Shown here piece after piece: positions 18,143-27,547 of a stretch of DNA of 64,000 bases. Position 1 is the first letter of the stretch. Every line of letters starts with the position of its first letter. Source of the DNA: Ardenticatenaceae bacterium (GTDB lineage Bacteria > Chloroflexota > Anaerolineae > Promineifilales > Promineifilaceae). A program made the position numbers and the translations under genes. The stretch spans positions 496,001 through 560,000 of the forward strand of contig JACKBS010000009.1 in assembly GCA_020634435.1 (NCBI GenBank), written 5' to 3'. The notes beneath the pieces are model-generated. The model was given only the letters and a program-made list of their open reading frames with translations, was not told the DNA's origin and did no database searches.

Positions 18143-19369
18143 ATGACAACATTCATGAAAGCCCCAAGCCTCTTGTTCACTTCGGAATCCGTCACTGAGG
18201 GACATCCCGACAAGATGTGCGATCAAATTAGTGATGCCGTATTGGATGCACTGTTGGCCCAAGACCCCACGTCCCGCGTAGCTTGTGAGACGGCTATCAA
18301 AACTGGTTTTGTGCTGCTGCTTGGTGAAATTACTACCAACGCTTTTGTTGATTTTGACAAACTGGTACGGGAAGTCATCGTCGATATCGGCTTTGACAGC
18401 AGCGACAAAGGCTTTGACGGTAACACCTGTGGTGTACAGTCGGCCATCGCCAGCCAAAGCCCCGATATTGCCCAAGGTGTTGATCGCGCTTTGGAATACC
18501 GCAGCAATGGCACTGATGAAGCTGAAATTGAGGCGTTGGGCGCTGGTGACCAGGGCATGATGTTTGGTTTTGCCTGTAATGAAACTGAAGCGCTGATGCC
18601 GCTGCCCATCCACCTGTCTCACCTCCTCACCCGTCGGTTGAGCGAAGTGCGCCGCAACGGCACGCTGCCCTGGGTTCGCCCTGACGGCAAAGCTCAGGTG
18701 ACCATTGAGTACAGCTATGGCAAGCCCAAGCGCGTGCACACTGTCTTGATCAGCACGCAGCATGCCCCCGAAGTAGACAATGACGCCATCCGTGCGGGCA
18801 TTATTGAGCACGTGATTAAACCTGTGCTACCTGCTGAGCTGGTCGATGAAGAGCTGCGCATCTTTGTAAATCCCACCGGTCGTTTTGTGGTGGGTGGCCC
18901 AATGGGTGATGCTGGTCTGACCGGTCGCAAGATCATTGTGGACACCTATGGCGGCATGGGGCGGCACGGTGGTGGCGCATTCAGCGGCAAGGATTGCACC
19001 AAGGTAGACCGCAGTGCAGCGTACGCAGCCCGTTGGGTGGCCAAGAACCTGGTTGCTGCTGGTCTGGCCGAGCGATGTGAAGTGCAACTGGCGTATGCCA
19101 TTGGTGTGGCTGAGCCGTTGAGCATCAACGTCGAGACCTTTGACACCAGCGAATATACCTCGGATCAACTGGTAGAGCTGGTGGAAGACACTTTCGACCT
19201 GCGTCCGGGGGCCATTATTCGTGACCTCGATCTGCGCCGTCCGATTTACCGCAAAACGGCCGCTTATGGTCATTTTGGTCGCAACGACATCGACGCTCCT
19301 TGGGAAAACACCAACCGGGCCGATCAACTGCGCGAGGCTGCCAAACGGTTTACGGCCGTTCCTGCCTAA
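18143..19369 (+). CDS. metK: S-adenosylmethionine synthetase
   Basis: 408 residues; makes S-adenosylmethionine from methionine and ATP. The N-terminal FTSESVTEGHPDKMCDQISDAVLD is the conserved substrate-binding block; the hexapeptide loop GAGDQGMMFG and the P-loop-like GGAFSGKDCTKVDRSAAY are intact. RBS GGAGGT at 18129. Controlled by the upstream SAM-I riboswitch, a feedback loop in which the product binds the leader of its own synthase. Confidence 0.97.
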   Translation: MTTFMKAPSLLFTSESVTEGHPDKMCDQISDAVLDALLAQDPTSRVACETAIKTGFVLLLGEITTNAFVDFDKLVREVIVDIGFDSSDKGFDGNTCGVQSAIASQSPDIAQGVDRALEYRSNGTDEAEIEALGAGDQGMMFGFACNETEALMPLPIHLSHLLTRRLSEVRRNGTLPWVRPDGKAQVTIEYSYGKPKRVHTVLISTQHAPEVDNDAIRAGIIEHVIKPVLPAELVDEELRIFVNPTGRFVVGGPMGDAGLTGRKIIVDTYGGMGRHGGGAFSGKDCTKVDRSAAYAARWVAKNLVAAGLAERCEVQLAYAIGVAEPLSINVETFDTSEYTSDQLVELVEDTFDLRPGAIIRDLDLRRPIYRKTAAYGHFGRNDIDAPWENTNRADQLREAAKRFTAVPA

Positions 19370-19388
19370 TTGCCCCCAAAATAAACCC

Positions 19389-19430
19389 GTTGTGGCGGCT
19401 GCATCTACACAAGCATACAGCCGCCACAAC
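19389..19430 (+). terminator. Stem-loop after metK, possible terminator
   Basis: A perfect 13-base stem (GTTGTGGCGGCTG and its complement) encloses a 16-base loop, 20 bases after the metK stop. There is no T-tract, so it may stabilise the 3' end or stop transcription only with help. Confidence 0.5.
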
Positions 19431-19444
19431 TCTGTGAAACTGGT

Positions 19445-19472
19445 TTGCGCAATTATTCACTTTCGCTATAAT
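19445..19472 (+). promoter_or_regulatory. Promoter of the rpsB operon
   Basis: TTGCGC (19445-19450), 16 bases, then a perfect TATAAT (19467-19472). It predicts a leader of about 250 bases ahead of rpsB. Confidence 0.7.
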
Positions 19473-19479
19473 TCTTCGA

Positions 19480-19730
19480 CGCCTGCGACCCGTTGCAGGT
19501 AAACATTATTAGATTCCAAGAGAATCAGATTCCCAAAGAATCAATTACCAATCAAACACACACCCGGACAGGCAAACTGTGCTTGCAGTCACTTGCCAAT
19601 GTTGCCCTGGAATCTTCAGGTGGCTTTGGTGGTGTAGGCCATGCAAGTTTTTGTCTGGATGAACGGTGTGGACGCGTGTTCTGAAATCTAATAACAGGAC
19701 GCGACAAAACAGTTAAAGGAGAATATCCCC
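19480..19730 (+). other. Long untranslated leader of rpsB
   Basis: About 250 bases without a credible gene separate the predicted promoter from the rpsB ATG. The region ends with the RBS AAAGGAG. It holds some self-complementary segments, none strong enough to draw with confidence. Ribosomal protein S2 represses its own message in several bacteria, so an autoregulatory leader is possible but not shown. Confidence 0.35.
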
Positions 19731-20633
19731 ATGGCCGTTGTTTCAATGAAAGCACTGCTAGAAACTGGCGTGCATTTCGGACACAGAACTCGTCGTTGGA
19801 ATCCAAAGATGAAACCATACATCTTTACGGAGCGAAACGGCATCCACATTATTGATTTGCAGCAAACTTTAGGCATGATCGAAGATGCCTACAATGTCAT
19901 TCGCGACACCGTAACAGAAGGCGGGTCCGTTTTGTTTGTAGGCACCAAGCGCCAGGCACAAGACACCGTGGCGTTTGAAGCCGCACGGGCGCGTCAGCCA
20001 TTTGTAAATGAACGCTGGTTGGGCGGCACGCTGACCAACTGGCAGACGATTCGCCAGCGGATTGAGTATTTGAAGCGCCTGGAAAAACGTCGTGACGAAG
20101 GTGATTTTGATCTGCTCAAGAAGCGGGAACGTTTGCGGGTTGAGCGTGAAATCGAGAATCTGAACATGCGTCTGGGCGGTATCCGTGAGATGAAGGGTCT
20201 GCCGAGCTTGCTGTTTATTGTTGATATTAACCATGAGGAAACGGCCGTTCGCGAAGCCAATATCCTTGGTATTCCCGTGATTGCGCTGGTAGATACCAAC
20301 TGCAACCCCGATCCCATTGACTATCTCATCCCCTCCAACGACGATGCCATTCGCGCCATTAAGCTCATTGTGGGCAAGATGGCTGATGCGGCCATTGAAG
20401 GCACGGCCCTGCGTCAGGAAAACATGGATGAAGAAGTCACCGATGTCGATTCTTATGGTGCCAGCTTTGATGGCATGGAAGATGTGGACGACGAAATGTT
20501 GTTGGGTGAGTCCACATTAGCCAAGATGCGCGAAGCGGCCGTTGATGATGAAGACGACACCGATGACGATGACAGCGAAGAGGTTGACGGCGACGATTTT
20601 GAAGGTGATTTTGAGGACGACGACGAAGATTAG
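19731..20633 (+). CDS. rpsB: 30S ribosomal protein S2 with acidic C-terminal extension
   Basis: 300 residues, longer than the usual 230-260. The S2 core is intact: MKALLETGVHFGHRTRRWNPKM at the start, FVGTKRQAQDTV, NERWLGGTLTNWQTI and IPVIALVDTNCNPDPIDYLIPSND. After about residue 225 a tail begins that is increasingly acidic and ends in a run made almost only of Asp, Glu and Gly. The tail is unlikely to fold and may bind basic ribosomal or translation partners. First gene of the rpsB-tsf pair. Confidence 0.97.
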   Translation: MAVVSMKALLETGVHFGHRTRRWNPKMKPYIFTERNGIHIIDLQQTLGMIEDAYNVIRDTVTEGGSVLFVGTKRQAQDTVAFEAARARQPFVNERWLGGTLTNWQTIRQRIEYLKRLEKRRDEGDFDLLKKRERLRVEREIENLNMRLGGIREMKGLPSLLFIVDINHEETAVREANILGIPVIALVDTNCNPDPIDYLIPSNDDAIRAIKLIVGKMADAAIEGTALRQENMDEEVTDVDSYGASFDGMEDVDDEMLLGESTLAKMREAAVDDEDDTDDDDSEEVDGDDFEGDFEDDDED

Positions 20634-20677
20634 TAAACGGCCGTCGATGAAGCAGAATTTAGGAGCACAGTAGAATT

Positions 20678-21271
20678 ATGAATATTACTACCCAAATGGT
20701 AAAAGAACTGCGCGAAGCCACCGGGGCTGGTGTGCTGGAAGCCAAAAAAGCTTTAGAAGCCTCTGACGGTAACTTCGACAAAGCAGTAGATAGCCTGCGC
20801 GAGAAAGGTGCTGCACGTGCCGCTAAGCGTTCCGGCCGTGATGCTAGCGAAGGTGTTATTGAACTTTATGCCCATCCTGGCAACCGCGTTGGCGTTATTT
20901 TGGAGCTGAACTGCGAAACAGACTTCGTGGCACGTAACGACGAGTTCACCACCCTGGCCCACGATCTGGCTTTGCACATCGCTGCCATGAGCCCACAGTA
21001 CATCACCACCGATGAGGTGCCTGCTGATGAACTCAATCGTGAGATCGAAGTGCTGCGCAACCAGGCTTTGGCCGAAGGTAAGCCGGAGCAGGTAATAGAC
21101 AAAATCGTAGCTGGCCGGATGACCAAGTTCTACGAAGAGTTTTGTCTGCTGGAGCAGCCATTTGTCAAAGATGACAAGATCAAGATCAAGGAAATGATCA
21201 CCGAAGCCATTCGTAAAACGGGTGAAAATATTGTGGTGCGGCGATTTGCCCGCTACGAACTGGGTGAATAA
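20678..21271 (+). CDS. tsf: Elongation factor Ts, short form
   Basis: 197 residues, the short form also seen in Thermus and other lineages, against about 280 in E. coli. Exchanges GDP on EF-Tu. The N-terminal UBA-like domain with KELREATGAGVLEAKKAL and the core motif ELNCETDFVARNDEF are intact. RBS AGGAG precedes the ATG. It is followed by a strong terminator, so rpsB and tsf form one transcription unit. Confidence 0.97.
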   Translation: MNITTQMVKELREATGAGVLEAKKALEASDGNFDKAVDSLREKGAARAAKRSGRDASEGVIELYAHPGNRVGVILELNCETDFVARNDEFTTLAHDLALHIAAMSPQYITTDEVPADELNREIEVLRNQALAEGKPEQVIDKIVAGRMTKFYEEFCLLEQPFVKDDKIKIKEMITEAIRKTGENIVVRRFARYELGE

Positions 21272-21300
21272 ACAAACACTCACAGATAGTTGATTAAACG

Positions 21301-21327
21301 GGGCGCTCATTTGAGCGCCCTGTTTTT
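21301..21327 (+). terminator. Intrinsic terminator of rpsB-tsf
   Basis: An 8-base stem, GGGCGCTC against GAGCGCCC, with a 4-base loop and a following TGTTTTT. It is placed 30 bases after the tsf stop. Confidence 0.92.
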
Positions 21328-21465
21328 ACCCCCAAGATTTTGGTTAAGGCCAACTGGTTACCGTGGGGGAATTTTCACACCAGGCTCAAATTGTTCGATT
21401 ATGTGCTGGTGTGCCATTAGGCAGACGCGTTTAGCCTCTTATCCACAAAATTGGAGTCATGCACT

Positions 21466-22185
21466 ATGTCATCAGTTCAATATAAACGAATTTTGCTGAA
21501 AATGGGCGGTGAAGCTTTGGCCGGCCCAAATGGGTATGGAATTGATCCGGTTCGCGCTACGGAAGTGGCCCAGGTTGTGAAGGATGTTTACGATTTGGGT
21601 GTCCAGGTTGCCCTGGTAATTGGCGGCGGCAATTTGTGGCGCGGTTCGGTAGGCAGCACGATGGGGATGGCGCGGCCATCGGCTGACCATATTGGGATGA
21701 TTGCCACGGTGATGAATGCGCTGGCGTTGCAAGATGCTCTAGAGCGTAAAGGGGTCGTGACCCGCGTCCAGACGGCCATCGAAATGCGGACCATCGCCGA
21801 ACCCTACATTCGTTTGCGGGCTATTCGCCATCTGGACAAGGGCCGGGTGGTTATCTTTGGGGGCGGCACGGGCAATCCATACTTCACCACGGATTCGGCC
21901 GGGGCGCTGCGGGCCATGGAAATTGATGCCGATGTGATGATTAAAGCCACCAAGGTAGATGCTATTTACGATGCCGACCCGATTTTGAACCCGGACGCCA
22001 CGCGTTTTGACAAAATTTCCTACATTGATTTTCTAAATATGCGGCTGCGGGTGATGGATAGTACGGCCGTTTCTCTTTGTATGGATAATGACCTGCCCAT
22101 CGTGGTACTGAATTTTTGGCAGAAAGACAGCGTCAAGCGGCTAGTTTTGGGGGAATCCATCGGAACCACCATTTGCAATGTGTGA
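21466..22185 (+). CDS. pyrH: Uridylate kinase
   Basis: 239 residues from ATG 21466. Phosphorylates UMP to UDP; the amino-acid kinase fold is typical of bacterial PyrH. Visible blocks: KMGGEALAG near the start, VIGGGNLWRG, MGMARPSADHIGMIATVMNALALQ and GGTGNPYFTTDSAGALRA. Conserved order pyrH-frr-uppS-cdsA follows. The start upstream at 21451 was not chosen because it lacks family support. Confidence 0.96.
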   Translation: MSSVQYKRILLKMGGEALAGPNGYGIDPVRATEVAQVVKDVYDLGVQVALVIGGGNLWRGSVGSTMGMARPSADHIGMIATVMNALALQDALERKGVVTRVQTAIEMRTIAEPYIRLRAIRHLDKGRVVIFGGGTGNPYFTTDSAGALRAMEIDADVMIKATKVDAIYDADPILNPDATRFDKISYIDFLNMRLRVMDSTAVSLCMDNDLPIVVLNFWQKDSVKRLVLGESIGTTICNV

Positions 22186-22217
22186 GTTGGGCCAAACATC
22201 GGTATACTTATGGTAAG

Positions 22218-22261
22218 AACCCCCAGCGTCAGATGCATATCTGAGGCATAGTGCGTGGGTT
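22218..22261 (+). other. Nested inverted repeat between pyrH and frr
   Basis: Outer arms AACCC/GGGTT and inner arms TCAGAT/ATCTGA can form an interrupted hairpin in the 124-base gap. There is no T-tract. It may be a processing site or attenuator; role unknown. Confidence 0.3.
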
Positions 22262-22309
22262 TCTGCCTTGCGTTAAAATTTACCTTGATGATTCCCCAAG
22301 GAGGTTGAA

Positions 22310-22867
22310 ATGATACCTGAGCTTATGGATGATGCCCAAGACCGTATGGCTGGTGCTATTGCATCTCTTGAATCAGACGTTGCTGGTTACCGGACAGGTC
22401 GGGCTTCCCCGCAGCTGATCGAGAAATTGGAAGTTGAAATGTACGGTCAGGTAATGCACCTGATTCAACTTGCGGTGATCTCTGTCCCTGAGCCGCAGCA
22501 GTTGGCGATACGGCCGTACGATGCCAGCTCCATTTCGGCTATTGAACGAGCCATTTTGAAATCCAATCTTGGCCTTACTCCCAACAACGATGGCAAAATT
22601 ATCCGACTGAACCTGCCGCGCCTTACTGAAGAGCGTCGTCGTGATCTAACCAAACTACTTAGCCGTCGTGTAGAAGACGCCAAAGTGGCTGTACGTAACG
22701 TGCGCCGTGACATCCTCGGCGATCTACGCGATTACAGGAATGAATCCCTGATCACGGAAGATGATTATTTCCGGGGCCAAGATAAGCTGCAAGAATTAAC
22801 GGATAAATATGTGAGTGAGATTGATGTGTTGGGCAGCCAGAAAGTAAAAGAGATTATGGAAGTATAG
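22310..22867 (+). CDS. frr: Ribosome recycling factor
   Basis: 185 residues. Together with EF-G it splits ribosomes after termination. The three-helix bundle with an inserted small domain is recognisable: SLESDVAGYRTGRASPQLIEKL, the LAIRPYDASSISAIERAILKSNLGLTPNNDGKIIRLNLPRLTEERR core and the helical tail. The RBS AAGGAGG at 22300 is ideal. The 3' end meets the uppS start region. Confidence 0.97.
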   Translation: MIPELMDDAQDRMAGAIASLESDVAGYRTGRASPQLIEKLEVEMYGQVMHLIQLAVISVPEPQQLAIRPYDASSISAIERAILKSNLGLTPNNDGKIIRLNLPRLTEERRRDLTKLLSRRVEDAKVAVRNVRRDILGDLRDYRNESLITEDDYFRGQDKLQELTDKYVSEIDVLGSQKVKEIMEV

Positions 22868-22875
22868 TGGTGGGT

Positions 22876-23610
22876 ATGGCAAATAACGACAAGCCCCTGG
22901 ATTTGGAACTGTATCGTATCCCGCAGCATGTGGCTATTATCATGGACGGAAACGGCCGTTGGGCGCGTAAGCGCAATTTGCCCAGACATGCGGGTCATCG
23001 TGCGGGGGCGGAGAATTTGCGCCGCATCATCAATGCCAGCGTCGAATTTGGCATCAAAATCCTCACCATTTATGCTTTTTCCACAGAAAATTGGGGCCGT
23101 CCCGAACGTGAAGTTCGGGCTCTGATGAAAATCATTGCTCGCGTCCTCGATCAGGAGCTCAATGAGCTAGACGCCCAAGGTGTCTGTTTGCATCATTTGG
23201 GCGACCTGACGGGGGTGGAGCAAGATTTACAAAACAAGGTCCGCAAAGCTATTGAGCTGACCAAAAACAACGACCGTCTTATTCTCAATGTGGCTTTCAA
23301 CTACGGGGGGCGAGCCGAAATTCTACATGCGGTGCGCCAAATGTTGGCGGACCAAATTGCCCCCGAGACGCTCACCGAAAGTTTGTTTAGTTCCTATCTG
23401 TTCACTCGCGGGCTGCCTGATCCAGACTTAGTTATTCGGACCAGCGGCGAGCTGCGCATTAGCAATTTCCTCATCTGGCAGGCGGCTTACTCCGAGTTCT
23501 ATCCAACGCCGGTTTATTGGCCAGATTTCGGTCGTGAAGAGTTGTACGAGGCGATTGTAGCTTTTAATCAGCGTGAACGGCGATTTGGTTTGGTGACTGA
23601 AACGCCCTGA
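22876..23610 (+). CDS. uppS: Undecaprenyl (cis-prenyl) diphosphate synthase
   Basis: 244 residues from ATG 22876; a GTG at 22867 overlapping frr is also possible. Builds the C55 lipid carrier for wall polymers by adding isopentenyl units in cis. Conserved blocks: VAIIMDGNGRWARKR, HRAGAENLRRII, TIYAFSTENWGRP and, near the C-terminus, PDPDLVIRTSGELRISNFLIWQAAYSEFYP. The catalytic Asp in MDGNGRWA is present; the codons for NGR here are an ACGGCCGT site. Confidence 0.97.
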   Translation: MANNDKPLDLELYRIPQHVAIIMDGNGRWARKRNLPRHAGHRAGAENLRRIINASVEFGIKILTIYAFSTENWGRPEREVRALMKIIARVLDQELNELDAQGVCLHHLGDLTGVEQDLQNKVRKAIELTKNNDRLILNVAFNYGGRAEILHAVRQMLADQIAPETLTESLFSSYLFTRGLPDPDLVIRTSGELRISNFLIWQAAYSEFYPTPVYWPDFGREELYEAIVAFNQRERRFGLVTETP

Positions 23611-23661
23611 TTTCTTTTGGCCGGAGTGGGAAACGGCCGTAACCTATCCTCCATCTAAACT

Positions 23662-24477
23662 ATGTTCTTGCAACGTGCCTTAATTTCATTTACCCTGGGT
23701 CCACTAGCCTTATACCTCATTTACCTGGGTGGTCTGTTTTACTTTATTCCTCTTGCTATTATCCTGTTACTGGCAACCTTAGAATATACACAGATGGCCA
23801 ACAAGATGGGCTGGGCCGTACCGGCGTTTTTACTTGTCCCGGTCGTCGCTATCCAATGGGTTTTGGCACAATGGCCAAATCAATCCTTGTTTGCCCCGCT
23901 GCTCTTAGCCAGCCTTTTTGTTTTAGCCGCTTATGCCTTGTGGCAGTACGAAAAAGGCTCAATCCAGCAAGTGCCAGCAAACTGGTTTGCCCTCATGGCT
24001 GGTCTGATGCTTTTTGGCTGGGTCTGTAGCCACTTCTTCCGCTTGCGGGCCATGCCCGAGATGGCCTGGCAGTGGACCATGCTGGCGATGCTCAGTACCT
24101 GGATTTCCGATTCTGGAGCATACGTGGTCGGGCGCTTCTTGGCGGGTAAAGTGGTTTTGGGCAAACATGCGCTGACACCGCGCCTCAGCCCCAACAAAAC
24201 AGTTGAAGGTTTTCTAGGCGGCGTGGTTTTAGGAACGCTATTTACCGTGCTGATTGGTTCACTTCTGGGAATTGAGTTACTGCCTGCCTTGCTGCTGGGC
24301 TTGCTTGTTTCCACATTAGGTACGGTTGGTGATTTAAGCATCTCATTGCTTAAACGGGAGGCGGGGGTAAAAGATTCTGGAAACTTATTTCCGGGGCATG
24401 GTGGCGCACTAGACCGCATTGATTCTTTGATGTGGACGGTAGCCATCGCCTACTATCTGGCCCAACTATTTCTATAG
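23662..24477 (+). CDS. cdsA: Phosphatidate cytidylyltransferase
   Basis: 271 residues with about eight membrane helices. Makes CDP-diacylglycerol, the branch point of phospholipid synthesis, in the membrane. The C-terminal signature is complete: SPNKTVEGFLGG and then VGDLSISLLKREAGVKDSGNLFPGHGGALDRIDSL. It follows uppS in the order common in bacteria. The 156 bases after it show no clear terminator. Confidence 0.95.
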   Translation: MFLQRALISFTLGPLALYLIYLGGLFYFIPLAIILLLATLEYTQMANKMGWAVPAFLLVPVVAIQWVLAQWPNQSLFAPLLLASLFVLAAYALWQYEKGSIQQVPANWFALMAGLMLFGWVCSHFFRLRAMPEMAWQWTMLAMLSTWISDSGAYVVGRFLAGKVVLGKHALTPRLSPNKTVEGFLGGVVLGTLFTVLIGSLLGIELLPALLLGLLVSTLGTVGDLSISLLKREAGVKDSGNLFPGHGGALDRIDSLMWTVAIAYYLAQLFL

Positions 24478-24633
24478 TACAAATTGAACGGACAAACTAT
24501 AGTCAAGACCAGTTGGTCGGGTGCCCACTTCTACCTAGACCAGCGGCCAGCGAGGTGATCTTCCCACACATTTTCCTCAGCTGTGCCCGATTTTTCCCAC
24601 TTTTACAAATGACCGCGAGAGGAGGCACAAATT

Positions 24634-25641
24634 ATGTCCAAAATTGTGACAATTGAGCGCTTTATTTTAGATTACCAGCCGGATTATGCCCGGGGTGAAT
24701 TTACCAACCTGCTTTACGATATTGCCCTGGCGGCTAAAGTCATTGCCCACAAAACCAATCGCGCCGGCTTGGTGGACATTTTGGGGCGGGCCGGGGCTAC
24801 CAACATCCAAGGGGAGCAGCAGCAAAAGCTGGACGTCTTTGCTGACGATATTATCTTCCGCGTGTGTGACCACACCGGGCGCTTATGCGCTATGGCTTCT
24901 GAGGAGCGCGAAGATATCATTCCTATTCCTGAACCTTTCAAAAAAGGCTCTTACGTTCTGGTTTATGATCCGCTAGATGGCTCCTCTAACATTGATGTTA
25001 ACGTAAGCATTGGCACTATTTTTGGCATTTACCGCTGCCTGAATTGGGATTTACGCGGGCGGCGTGAGGATGTTTTGCAGCCAGGACGGCGTTTGGTAGC
25101 CGCAGGGTATGTGTTGTATGGCTCTAGCACCATGTTGGTCTACACAACTGGGCAAGGTGTACATGGCTTTACGTTGGACCCGGAGCTGGGTGAATTTTTA
25201 CTGTCTCATGAGAATATGCGGCTGCCAGAGCCTCCAACATTTTACAGCGTGAATCACGCCTATTTTGATCGATGGTCGCCAGCAATTCAGCGCTATTTGC
25301 GCTGGCTGCAAGGTCGAGAAGGCCGGGAAGGACCAGCATTGTCTTCAAGGTACATCGGTTCGTTGGTGGCCGATTTCCACCGTAATTTGCTGCGAGGCGG
25401 TATATTTTGTTATCCAGCGGAAAAGGACAAGCCTAACGGCAAGATCCGCTTGTTGTACGAGGCTGGGCCGCTGGCATTCCTGGCCGAGCAGGCGGGTGGT
25501 TATGCGTCTAGCGGATATGAACCTATTCTTGATATTGACCCAACCGATTTGCACCAGCGAACGCCACTTTTTGTGGGCAACCGCTCCCTGGTATATCAGG
25601 TGGAGCGCTTTTTGCAGGAGGAACGGGTAGTTTCTAACTAA
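24634..25641 (+). CDS. fbp: Fructose-1,6-bisphosphatase, class I
   Basis: 335 residues. Hydrolyses fructose 1,6-bisphosphate in gluconeogenesis or sugar-phosphate cycling. The class I metal and phosphate site YDPLDGSSNIDVNVSIGTIFGIY and the later KIRLLYEAGPLAFLAEQAGG are intact. RBS GAGAGGAGG. It is a single gene between cdsA and rho. It could also accept sedoheptulose bisphosphate; nothing here decides. Confidence 0.96.
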   Translation: MSKIVTIERFILDYQPDYARGEFTNLLYDIALAAKVIAHKTNRAGLVDILGRAGATNIQGEQQQKLDVFADDIIFRVCDHTGRLCAMASEEREDIIPIPEPFKKGSYVLVYDPLDGSSNIDVNVSIGTIFGIYRCLNWDLRGRREDVLQPGRRLVAAGYVLYGSSTMLVYTTGQGVHGFTLDPELGEFLLSHENMRLPEPPTFYSVNHAYFDRWSPAIQRYLRWLQGREGREGPALSSRYIGSLVADFHRNLLRGGIFCYPAEKDKPNGKIRLLYEAGPLAFLAEQAGGYASSGYEPILDIDPTDLHQRTPLFVGNRSLVYQVERFLQEERVVSN

Positions 25642-25731
25642 GGTTATCAGCAGGAGTTTAGGGGTGAGAAACGGCCGTTTCCCATCCCAAATTTCCTACT
25701 AAAAAGGTCCAAAATCGGGCGGTTACAATCG

Positions 25732-25760
25732 TTGACGTAGTTTTAAGGGCGTGTTATACT
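25732..25760 (+). promoter_or_regulatory. Promoter of rho
   Basis: TTGACG (25732-25737), 17 bases, TATACT (25755-25760). It implies a rho leader of about 400 bases. Confidence 0.75.
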
Positions 25761-25766
25761 TTTTTC

Positions 25767-26166
25767 GCCCATACAGAGGATGCCTTGATAACTCCCTGAT
25801 CCAGAGAAATTGAAAGTTAAAACCTGTTTTGAATTTAACCTGCACTGAGAATTCCCCTGAATTTGTGGAAGCCATAAAATATTGTTTGATCATTTCAACC
25901 GCTAGTGAGAATTGAATAATCAACAAGTATGATTGCCTCGACGACAAGGCGCTTAGGAATGACATAACCGCCATTCTCCCTGTCGGGTATCATTGGAATC
26001 AGAACAACTTCATGCTCGATCCCAAACAATTGCAAGAAATATCTACCCAAACTTACCAATAAAAATTATTGACTCGACTGCTACCCGCCGAAAATGCTCG
26101 CCGTGGATAGTTGCGAGATACCATTTGCACAATCAGCACTGTTAAGTGTGTTGCGGAGAAAACTGT
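25767..26166 (+). other. Long 5' leader of rho
   Basis: About 400 bases between the predicted start of transcription and the rho ATG contain no convincing gene. The region from 25642 to 25731 holds only a 14-base palindrome centred on ACGGCCGT (25668-25681). Rho regulates its own transcription through its leader in E. coli and others; this long, C-containing leader fits that idea, but I cannot identify rut sites with certainty. Confidence 0.4.
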
Positions 26167-27444
26167 ATGGATATTGGCGAATTAGAATCAAAAAAGATTA
26201 CTGAACTGCGCGAGATGGCCCGCGAACTGGACATTCCTGGATTTAGCACCATGAAAAAACAGGGGCTGGTTTACGAAATTCTTCGGGCCAATGCCCAGGC
26301 CCAGGGCTATGATTTTCGCGGCGGTGTGTTGGAAATTGTAGACGATGACAAACAAACGATGGGCTTTTTGCGGGCAAAAAATTATTTACCCGGCCCTGAT
26401 GATATTTACGTTTCCAACTCTCAAATTCGCCGCCTGGGGCTGCGCACGGGCGACTGGGTGATGGGTCAGGTTCGTGCCCCCAAAGACAACGAAAAATATT
26501 ACAGCTTGCTACGGGTGGAATCAGTAAATGGCATGAGCCCCGATCTAGCCAAAAAACGCCCCCGTTACGAAACATTAACCCCCATTTTCCCTGACCAAAA
26601 ACTGAAATTAGAAACCCAACCCAACATACTCTCTACCCGGTTGTTGGACCTGGTGGCGCCAATTGGCCGTGGCCAGCGTGGTTTGATTGTATCCCCGCCA
26701 AAAGCGGGTAAAACGACCGTTTTGAAGGAGATTGCCAATGGTATCTCCTCCAATTACCCGGATGTGCATCTGATGGTTGTGCTCATTGGTGAGCGCCCTG
26801 AAGAAGTAACGGATATGGACCGCTCGATTGATGGTGAAGTGATTAGCTCCACCTTTGATGAGCCGGTGCGCCAGCATTGCAAGGTGGCGGAGATGGCCTT
26901 GGAACGGGCCAAGCGTCTGGTTGAAGCTGGCCGGGATGTGGTCATCTTGCTGGACTCCATTACCCGATTGGCTCGTGGCTATAACCTGACAGTGTCGCCA
27001 AGCGGCCGTACATTGTCTGGTGGTTTGGACCCGACGGCTTTGTATCCGCCCAAGCGCTTCTTTGGTGCCGCCCGTAACCTGGAATTTGGTGGCAGTTTGA
27101 CCATCATCGGCACTTGTCTGGTGGACACGGGCAGCCGTATGGACGATGTGATTTACGAAGAGTTCAAGGGTACCGGTAACATGGAACTTTTATTGAGCCG
27201 TCGTCTGCAAGAACGCCGGGTATTCCCAGCTTTCGACATCGAACGCTCCAGCACCCGCCGCGAAGATTTGCTGCTTTCTGGCGATGAATTACAGCGTGTT
27301 TACATGATGCGCCGCATGTTGGGTCATCTGATGGATACGCCAGGCTACGACATCAGCAGTGCCACCGGGGCTGTGATGGAACGTCTGCGCTCAACCAAGA
27401 CCAACTACGAGTTCCTGGAAACGTTGACCAAAGATATGATGTAG
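26167..27444 (+). CDS. rho: Transcription termination factor Rho
   Basis: 425 residues from ATG 26167. A hexameric RNA helicase that ends transcription. The N-terminal Rho_N helix domain (LESKKITELREMARELDIPGF) leads into the RNA-binding cold-shock-like domain (about 50-120), then the ATPase with Walker A PPKAGKTT, the MVVLIGERPEEVTDM block and Q/R loops through PKRFFGAARN. There is no long insertion such as Actinobacteria often carry. A good terminator follows. Confidence 0.97.
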   Translation: MDIGELESKKITELREMARELDIPGFSTMKKQGLVYEILRANAQAQGYDFRGGVLEIVDDDKQTMGFLRAKNYLPGPDDIYVSNSQIRRLGLRTGDWVMGQVRAPKDNEKYYSLLRVESVNGMSPDLAKKRPRYETLTPIFPDQKLKLETQPNILSTRLLDLVAPIGRGQRGLIVSPPKAGKTTVLKEIANGISSNYPDVHLMVVLIGERPEEVTDMDRSIDGEVISSTFDEPVRQHCKVAEMALERAKRLVEAGRDVVILLDSITRLARGYNLTVSPSGRTLSGGLDPTALYPPKRFFGAARNLEFGGSLTIIGTCLVDTGSRMDDVIYEEFKGTGNMELLLSRRLQERRVFPAFDIERSSTRREDLLLSGDELQRVYMMRRMLGHLMDTPGYDISSATGAVMERLRSTKTNYEFLETLTKDMM

Positions 27445-27480
27445 TGCAACGTTTGTTTGAACCTGAATGAACTGTAAGAA

Positions 27481-27507
27481 AACGGGCCTGCCATCAGGCC
27501 CGTTTTT
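27481..27507 (+). terminator. Intrinsic terminator of rho
   Basis: A 10-base stem AACGGGCCTG/CAGGCCCGTT with a 4-base loop and a T-tract, 36 bases after the rho stop. Confidence 0.93.
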
Positions 27508-27547
27508 GCTGTGGGGCGACTTTGTGATAGCATCCCGCCCTTGAGAC

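Noticed and set aside
24478..24633. Possible promoter TTGAAC with TATAGT before fbp
   Set aside because: Spacing between the boxes is only about 8 bases.
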